Assembly: GCF_036850765.1 (NCBI RefSeq)
Contig: NC_089496.1
Span: forward strand, 50,706,113-50,770,112
Direction of reading: 5' to 3'
Source of the DNA: Saccopteryx bilineata
Lineage: Eukaryota > Chordata > Mammalia > Chiroptera > Emballonuridae
Length of the DNA: 64,000 nucleotides
The notes beneath the pieces were generated by a model, which saw only the letters and a list, made by a program, of their open reading frames with translations, had not been told where the DNA came from and did not search any database. Made by a program: the position numbers and the translations under genes. This document shows positions 57,761 to 64,000 of this stretch, piece after piece. The stretch's first letter is position 1. Each line of letters starts with the position of its first letter.

Positions 57761-58255
57761 TTCGGCTCTGACTGGTTCAAGGTCAGCCGGCTTTGGGCCC
57801 AGGTCTGTCTGACCTCAAGGCCAGAAATCTAATTCCTGTGGTTGTTATACCATCTCATTCTGCAAAACACGCGGGCTGCCCCCCAGGCCCGGGCTGGTGA
57901 GGAGGGTTCCTCGCTCCTCGCCTGCTCTGGTTCCTTAGTGGGAGCTCAGCTGCCCGGAACCCGGGAGGGGCGTTCAGGCCGGCTCAGCGTGGCCTGCGTG
58001 TGTGCCGTCATCGCTGAGAGATGTCCGTCTGGGTGCTCAGCGGGGGTTCTTTCCTCCTGGCAGGGGGGTGGGTATCAGGCAGCGAGTGTCCGTCAGTTCC
58101 TTTCCCGTCACTGGGTTTAGTGGGAGCTGGCCAGAGGGGTCGTGTGGGCTGCCCGTGTTCGGGGAGGACTCGCCGGGGCTGCGTGTGGTTTGTGGGCCCA
58201 GCCCGGCCCGGGAGGTAGCGTGCTCCTTGGCCTGATGCCGTCTCTTCTGGGACTT

Positions 58256-58312
58256 GGGGGGTGGCTGTGGCCACAGGAAAGGGCTGGTCGAGGACCTGGA
58301 CATTCTGAGTCC
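58256..58312 (+). repeat. short duplicated segment, copy 1
   Basis: 'gtggctgtggccacaggaaa' followed by 'ggctggtcgaggacctggac' resembles 60,246-60,300 at most positions; both lie in otherwise unassigned sequence. Confidence 0.7.
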
Positions 58313-58374
58313 TGGCCACAGAGCTTCCCTTTCACTGTGACTAACAGGAGCTTGTGGACCCACTTCTGCAGCTG

Positions 58375-58720
58375 TCACAGAGCACCGCAGGCTGGGTGGC
58401 TTAAACAGCAGGAATTTTTTTGTTTCGTTTTGATTTTTTGATCACAGCTCTGGGGACTAGAAGTCTGAGAGGAAGGCGTCAGCAGGGCTGGCTTCTTCTG
58501 GGGCCTCTCTCCTTGTCTCGCTGATGGCTGTCTCCTCCCTGTCTTCAGGTGGTCTTCTGACTGTGCATGTCTGTGTCCTGATCTCTTCCTATAAGGGCAC
58601 CCGAGTTGGGTTAGGGCCACTCAAACGGCCCTATTTTAACTTAATTACCTTTTAAACGAACTGTATCTCGGTTACAGTCGCATCCTGAGGTGCTGGGGGT
58701 TTGGACTCCCACAGGCGGGT
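58375..58720 (+). repeat. ancient mammalian interspersed repeat, second copy
   Basis: 'caggctgggtggcttaaaca', 'ctctggggactagaagtctg', 'acttaattaccttttaaacg' and 'catcctgaggtgctgggggt' match the repeat at 23,985-24,600. Confidence 0.8.
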
Positions 58721-59179
58721 TCTAGGGGGGCAGTGGTCTCAGAAGAGCTTTAAGGAGACCCCAGCACCAGCACGTTTCAGTGGTTGGAGGCCGAGAAAGG
58801 TGGGCTCCAGAAAGGTCAGTGGGGAGACCGGTATTAGAGAGAGGCCAGGACAGGAACGCCATCAGTCTCTCAAGACTGGACTTGGCCTTCCGGTCCTGGA
58901 ATAAGTAGCCGCTCTGCTGAGTGGGAGGGGCCGCAAAGGGCCAGGGACAGACAGAGGGAGCAGGAGATCACATTACACACTGGACACACGGCTCAAGGTC
59001 AGCCGGGCTGAGCGCGCTCTATTTGCGCGTAGTGTCCCACCTTGCATCCTCACGGGGCCACGGGGAGTCTCCCAGGGACCCCCCCGCCAGGTCTGCTCAG
59101 TGACTTCTTGGACACGTCCCACGTCAAGTTGGCTGTGTTGCGCTCTTCGTGAAAGGGTGGCGTTCTTAGTAATATCCTA

Positions 59180-59335
59180 ATGGTCTCCCAAGTGTGGTTC
59201 CCAGGCTGACCACATCTGCCTCTCCTGGGAACTCGTTGGAAATGCCGGTTCTCAGGCTCCGTTGGATCTGCTTCAGAGGAAAAGTCTGGGCTGGGGCCCA
59301 GCGCGACCTGTGTTCATAACACTCTGGTGATGCTC
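59180..59335 (+). mobile_element. MER5A-like fragment
   Basis: 'caagtgtggttcccaggctg', 'tgggaactcgttggaaatgc' and 'ataacactctggtgatgctc' follow MER5A order. Confidence 0.7.
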
Positions 59336-60245
59336 CCTCGAGCCCCAGGGCCGCTGTCCGCAGTCCAGAAATACCAGCGACGGTTGTAGGCAGTGAACAC
59401 GAGAGCCGCCAGGCAGCCGTGTCCTGTTTCTTCCCACCTGCTTCCTGGAAGAGCTTTGGAAGGTGTCGCCTGGAACCCTGAGCTGGGAGAACAGGGCTGC
59501 TATCATTAGAGCTGCCTGCCTTGCAGAGAGGTCGTCCATGCGGGGCAGCAGCTTCTGCCGGGGTCCCAGGCGGCTTTCCTGGCCGGACTCCACACCTCAG
59601 GTCCCGAGCCAGCAGGTGGGGGAGGCTGGGGGCGAGAGGGCGGGGACAGGGGATAGGAGGGGGCCACCCGGGCCTCCCTGAATTCTGGTCTTAAGTGGAA
59701 GACAGGGTAGGACACCAGGGGCCTGGACTACAGACGGGAGGATAAGGTTTCATACTCAGCAGCTGGAATGCATAACAGCGGTGTCAGGGGACCTCTGGCT
59801 TTGAAGACTGTTTGAGAAGCTGTGGCCTAACGCAAACCAGACGTGGCCCACCAGGCACCGTCCTCCCGGTGGTGAGGCTCCATGCTGGGTCATGGGGCGC
59901 TCCTCGGGGTGTCCTGGAGGTGAAGGCTTGTCAGCTGAGGCTGCTGCTGCGTGTAAGGGGCTTGACTTCTGTGCTGCAGCTCACGGTGTGGACACCCGGC
60001 AGCCAGTGGTCACTGCCGGGAGGTAGGGTGGGTTTTCTCCTCGTGGGATTGGAGGGACAGACATCCAGGGCCCAGCCAGGTCCCCACATATCTGAAGCTG
60101 ACTCCAGAAGCCAGGGGGTGCAGTTTCACGGACAACCAAGGCCCTCGGCACAGAGTCAGTGCCCACTGGTCCCTGCGGTGGGTCCCGCTGCCTGGGGTCT
60201 GAGCTCCAGTCTGTCCTGTGCTGTTGAGAGGGACAGAGCCTGGGA

Positions 60246-60300
60246 TGTGGGGTGGCCGCGGCCACAGGAAAGGTCTGGCTGAGGATCTGGATGTTCTGGG
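60246..60300 (+). repeat. short duplicated segment, copy 2
   Basis: 'gtggccgcggccacaggaaa' followed by 'ggtctggctgaggatctgga' parallels 58,256-58,312. The family is unknown. Confidence 0.7.
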
Positions 60301-61333
60301 GACCTGGGGCTGGCACTGTCCCCTGATACAGGGGCTGTTCCTGGTGGGAGGAAAGAACAGTCACTTCCTGCCTTCTCCCTTCTGGAAAACCTCTGGGCCT
60401 CCCTGCAGACCGCCGACGTGTGGCGGGTCTAGCTCACTTCTTGTGCATTTTGCATATTTATACAGGTGCTGCCCAGTTGCAGGGAAAACGGACACCCCCA
60501 GTTCTAGTTCTGGTTGGCCCACATGATTTTGAGCCAATGAAGAAGTTTTCCTTCCAGTGATTAGGCTTTAATCATACTTCCTCCAGCTGGAGGGCCCCTA
60601 CGCTAAACTTTTGGGGCAAAATTTTGATAGTAGTTATTTACTAAGATTATGCAGCAATCTAAAATCCCCACACATACTGCACTAGTGCCTCCAGAGAACT
60701 CTATCCAGTGAACCAAGGAGAGGAAGAACGGCATGGGTCCAGAATTTCAGCTAAGTCACAGAGGTCCGATTGTCATTGGCTGCCCCGCCCGGGGTCAGAG
60801 CCTTCCCTCCCCCTCCCCCCAGCCCTCTGGACCTGCCAGGGTGACTTAGGTGCTAGAAGCCGGTTTTTTTTTGGACCGCTTCCCTCCCGCCCATCACTCA
60901 TCCGGTCTGATGAGAGAAGAATTGAAATTGGCCAGTGAAGGTTCAGTTTCTGTAGGGGTCGAGGAACTGTAAATGTAACCAGCATCATAACACCTTTTCC
61001 ACCCTTCGGAGGAGAAGAGATTTACAAAAGTTTGCGCAGGACCAGGGAGTGGGTCGCACAATGGCTGGCGGAAGTCTGCTTTGTAAAAGTTTTAAAAATC
61101 CTCAAAATGGCACATAAGCTTTGACCTCCAGGAAATGTATCGCTTCAAACAGAGATATTCGAAAAGTAGTATTTGCAGTTTTTCACTAAAGAGATCATTA
61201 AAACAAGTGAAAAATTTCAAACAGCCTTGATATCCAACCAAGATTGTCCTTGCATATAACTGTATTTATATTTACATATATATATCTCCATTAAAATGGC
61301 ATCAAATAATAATGGCATGGAATCGTGTCAATT
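60301..61333. other. intron sequence, nothing recognised
   Basis: No feature is assigned. Confidence 0.4.
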
Positions 61334-61344
61334 AAGAATGGCAA

Positions 61345-61743
61345 GCCCTGGCCGGTTGGCTCAGTGGTAGAGCGTCGGCCTGGCATGCAGAAGTCCCAGG
61401 TTCGATTCCCGGCCAGGGCACATAGGAGAAGTGCCCATCTGCTTCTCCACCCCTCCCCCTCTTCTTCCTCTCTGTCTCTCTCTTCCCCTCCCGCAGCCGA
61501 GGCTCCATTGGAGCAAAGATGGCCCGGGCGCTAGAGATGGCTCCTTGACCTCTGCCCCAGGCACTAGAGTGGCTCTGGTCGCAATAGAGCGACGCCCCAG
61601 AGGGGCAGAGCATCGCCCCCTGGTGGGCAGAGCGTCGCCCCTGGTGGGCGTGCCGGGTGGATCCCGGTCAGGCGTATGTGGGAGTCTGTCTGACTGTCTC
61701 GCCCCGTTTCCAGCTTCAGAAAAAAAAAAAAAAAAAAAAAAAA
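61345..61743 (+). mobile_element. family A SINE, full-length
   Basis: The head is gccctggccggttggctcag, with a full body and long A-tail. The perfect duplication aagaatggcaa lies at 61,334-61,344 and 61,744-61,754. Confidence 0.96.
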
Positions 61744-61920
61744 AAGAATGGCAATAATTTGTAATTTAATGGCAATTAAAAATACCAGGAACAGCATATA
61801 CAGTATGATTTCGATTTTATAAGATGGATATAGTTATCTTTTTTATAAAGTCTAAAAGGATATACATCAAAATGTTCGTGGTATTTCTAGGTAGCAAGGG
61901 TATAGATAATGTTTCCTTTA

Positions 61921-61924
<4 letters not shown>

Positions 61925-61958
<34 letters not shown>
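61925..61958. repeat. (GT)n microsatellite
   Basis: About 16 uninterrupted TG units. Confidence 0.97.
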
Positions 61959-61959
<1 letters not shown>

Positions 61960-62746
61960 TTTTCTAAATTTCCTATACATGTGCTCTTTAAAGAACTTCT
62001 AAAAAAGTGAATGAGAGATTCCTGTGAAATACGCCCTCCTACTCGCTGCTTCAAACCGCTCCCCACCCAGAGAACCTTACTGGCTGGTCTGTGTCACAAG
62101 AAGGAATGAACGTTGGCTTGTTGCTGATTAATGAGGCCGCTGCCCCTGACAAAGCCCAGAGGTGAACTTCGTCTGGCCTGAAAGGAAGAGAAGCCAGGCT
62201 GAGGCGAGAGGTCAGCAGTGGACGCCAGATGGGGATTCTGGTGGGAGCTCTGAGTTGGAACCACCCACAGACGGTGTGTTGCGTTTGATAACTTCCTCAT
62301 TTCCCTGGTGTTCTGGAAACAGAAGTTTGTTTCTTTTCTCTCCTCTCCCCCATTCAGTTAATCACTCCTGCTCTTTCCCAGAAACATGAGCTAGGTAAGG
62401 AAGGTGGTCTTAAGAAAACAGGAAATGGGTCTGCAGACGGTGGCAGTGAGTGGATGAAACCAGCAGGAGGAAGACTGGCTGAGCTTGGGTGACACTCTGG
62501 TTACGACAGGAAGTTGGGTGGCGGCGGCAGGGCCCAGGGCAGCGCCAGGTCTCGCAGATCACATGGGAAGTCGGGCTTTGGAAATATTCATTGTATGGTG
62601 GCCTGACAGGCTCAGGAAACAGGAGAGGTAAGTCTGTTCCCCCAAAGCAGAGTGCCACAAGTGGGCGCCCTGGCTGCTGTGCAAGCTGGGAAATAGGATG
62701 CTTTCTCTCTCGGGTTGATTGACAGTCTCTGGGGAGGAGGCGAATC
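61959..62746. other. intron sequence, nothing recognised
   Basis: No feature is assigned. Confidence 0.4.
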
Positions 62747-62754
62747 CTGTAGCA

Positions 62755-63076
62755 CAGGGGTCAGGAACCTATGGCTCGCGAGCCAGGTGTGGCTCTTTTG
62801 ATGGCTGCATCTGGCTCGCAGACAAATCTTTAATAAAAAAAAATAATAACATTAAAAATATAAAACATTCTCGTGTATTACAATCCATTCATTTCCTACC
62901 GCTCATGTTCATGGTTGCGGAATGCTGGAGCCAATCACAGCCGTCCTCCGGGACAACACCAAATTTTTATTGGATGATACATAACATACACGGGTTGTTG
63001 TATGGCTCTCACGGAATTCCATTTTAAAATATGTGGTGTTCATGGCTCTCTCAGCCAAAAAGGTTCCCGACCCCTG
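62755..63076 (+). mobile_element. hAT-like MITE-4 (322 bp)
   Basis: The termini are caggggtcaggaacc and ggttcccgacccctg, inverted with one mismatch. The interior has 'atggctcgcgagccaggtgt' and 'ttgtatggctctcacggaat'. Flanks ctgtagca/atgtagag suggest a decayed 8-bp duplication. Confidence 0.92.
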
Positions 63077-63084
63077 ATGTAGAG

Positions 63085-64000
63085 AGAAGGTTCCGAGGTG
63101 GCTGGCAGCTGTGCTCTTTGCCCTGTCCCCTCCCACAGCGGGGGCGGGAGCGACAGCCATTCTTACACAGGTGGGCAGAAAATGGAACTGCTGTCAGTCC
63201 ATCGCAATGTCTGTTGGGAGAGTTTGATCTGGACAAACTCTTTTTTTCTTCAAGGGTGAATAAAGACAAAAAAAAAATAGTTTGGGGGAAAGTTCTGCAG
63301 AACAAGGTAAAGAAAGGCAGCACCCAGAAGCACGGGTTTGGAAAAGCAGCTACAGCAGGACTGAGAGGAGGGTCTGGGGACACGTGCAGCCTCCTCGGTG
63401 TGCTCCAGAAAGGCTTGGCCCCCCCAGGACAGGGACAGAAAACTGTGAGGAGAGAATGGAGTGGACTGGAAAAGGCAATAGGAAGAAAAAGGTTTAAAAG
63501 GAGATGGAGTAAATGAGAGAAGGTTTAGGGGAAACAAAGTCCAGCAGGAGAACTAAAATCCAAATGAGCAAGAGCGTAGAGGAGTATTAATGTGCGAAAA
63601 GCTACTTCATGTGGTAAAAACACTCCAGCTGTGCAGATGTGGCTCAGTTAGCTAAGGGAGCTTGAGAGACAGAGAGGTTATCCGGGCGGTCCAATAAGAG
63701 ACCAAAGTGGCAACTACAGACCAGGTAGAAAGTAGCAAGAAGGCCATCTATGGAGATTTGAAACAAGGGCACTAATTACCGAGAGAAAAATGTATGGCTT
63801 TGTAGACAAGAAATCATTTAAATAAATGAATATCCAACTCAAGAAGGCAGATGGAGAAATTAAACAGTGGAAAGTTGGAGAAAGGAATTAATGAAGATAA
63901 GTGTTCACCTTACTTAATTAGAAAGAAAATTAAAAGGTAGACTTGATAAATCCTGGTCCTAATTCTTTTCAGAAGACCAACCAAGTAGACCAATGTCTTA
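63085..64000. other. A-rich intron end, possibly very old L1 ORF2
   Basis: The last ~500 bases are purine-rich, with 'ggaattaatgaagataagtg' and 'cttttcagaagaccaacca' faintly like an L1 ORF2 core. The resemblance is weak and unproven. Confidence 0.3.

Larger units (their letters stand above)
14112..64000 (+). other. EEPD1: EEPD1 intron following the first coding exon (3' end not reached)
   Basis: The intron begins GTGAGC at 14,112. Reading forward I found no sequence encoding the rest of the EEP domain, so the intron is at least 49.9 kb. It is filled with SINEs, MITEs, L1 fragments, older mammalian repeats and three minisatellites, listed separately. Confidence 0.85.

Noticed and set aside
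4746..61757. Recurring ORFs of similar sequence (e.g. around 7,000-7,670, 14,646-15,489, 28,176-28,600, 39,472-39,900, 46,334-46,900, 50,217-50,630 and 61,332-61,757)
   Set aside because: They all fall on copies of the same family A SINE, in different frames and strands, and are not a gene family.

Overview
This is vertebrate nuclear DNA, almost certainly from a bat. The evidence is the interspersed-repeat content: several tRNA-derived SINE families with intact Pol III A and B boxes, and four families of short non-autonomous hAT-like DNA transposons, set on a background of old placental repeats (MIR, MER5A, MER20, L1). I do not see the canonical vespertilionid VES SINE. The dominant ~370-bp SINE suggests another yangochiropteran lineage, possibly Emballonuridae, but that rests on memory and is not secure.

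The window holds one recognisable protein-coding gene, EEPD1 (endonuclease/exonuclease/phosphatase family domain containing 1), on the + strand. Positions 1-11,700 are upstream intergenic sequence. A CpG island with a dense run of GC boxes at about 11,750-12,870 carries the promoter and most likely the non-coding first exon. The first coding exon lies at 13,112-14,111, with the ATG at 13,234. It encodes an N-terminal lipidation motif, two helix-hairpin-helix units and the start of the EEP nuclease-like domain. A GTGAGC donor opens an intron at 14,112 that runs past the window's end. I find no further EEPD1 exon, so this intron is at least 49.9 kb.

The intron and the upstream flank are mostly repeats. 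Nine copies of a ~370-bp SINE (family A), three of a ~200-bp SINE (family B), four of a ~330-bp SINE (family C) and two single SINEs are visible, many bounded by target-site duplications read directly from the sequence. Eight hAT-type MITEs in four families include a 192-bp family, a 294-299-bp family, a 192-bp family with a different TIR, and a 322-bp element. L1 3' ends occur in both orientations, several of them interrupted by younger SINEs or MITEs.

The most unusual structure is in the GC-rich part of the intron from 43 to 56 kb, which holds three minisatellites: a 58-bp unit x ~10 that can form a hairpin, a 22/23-bp unit x ~11, and a 22-bp unit x ~60. The last has an internal 14-unit (308-bp) duplication and is open in all three forward frames, producing 480-538-codon ORFs that are very probably artefacts. 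A four-unit tandem array built from antisense L1 sequence lies near 36 kb. I found no new multi-gene system, no CRISPR array, no independent functional RNA gene, and no credible second protein-coding gene.
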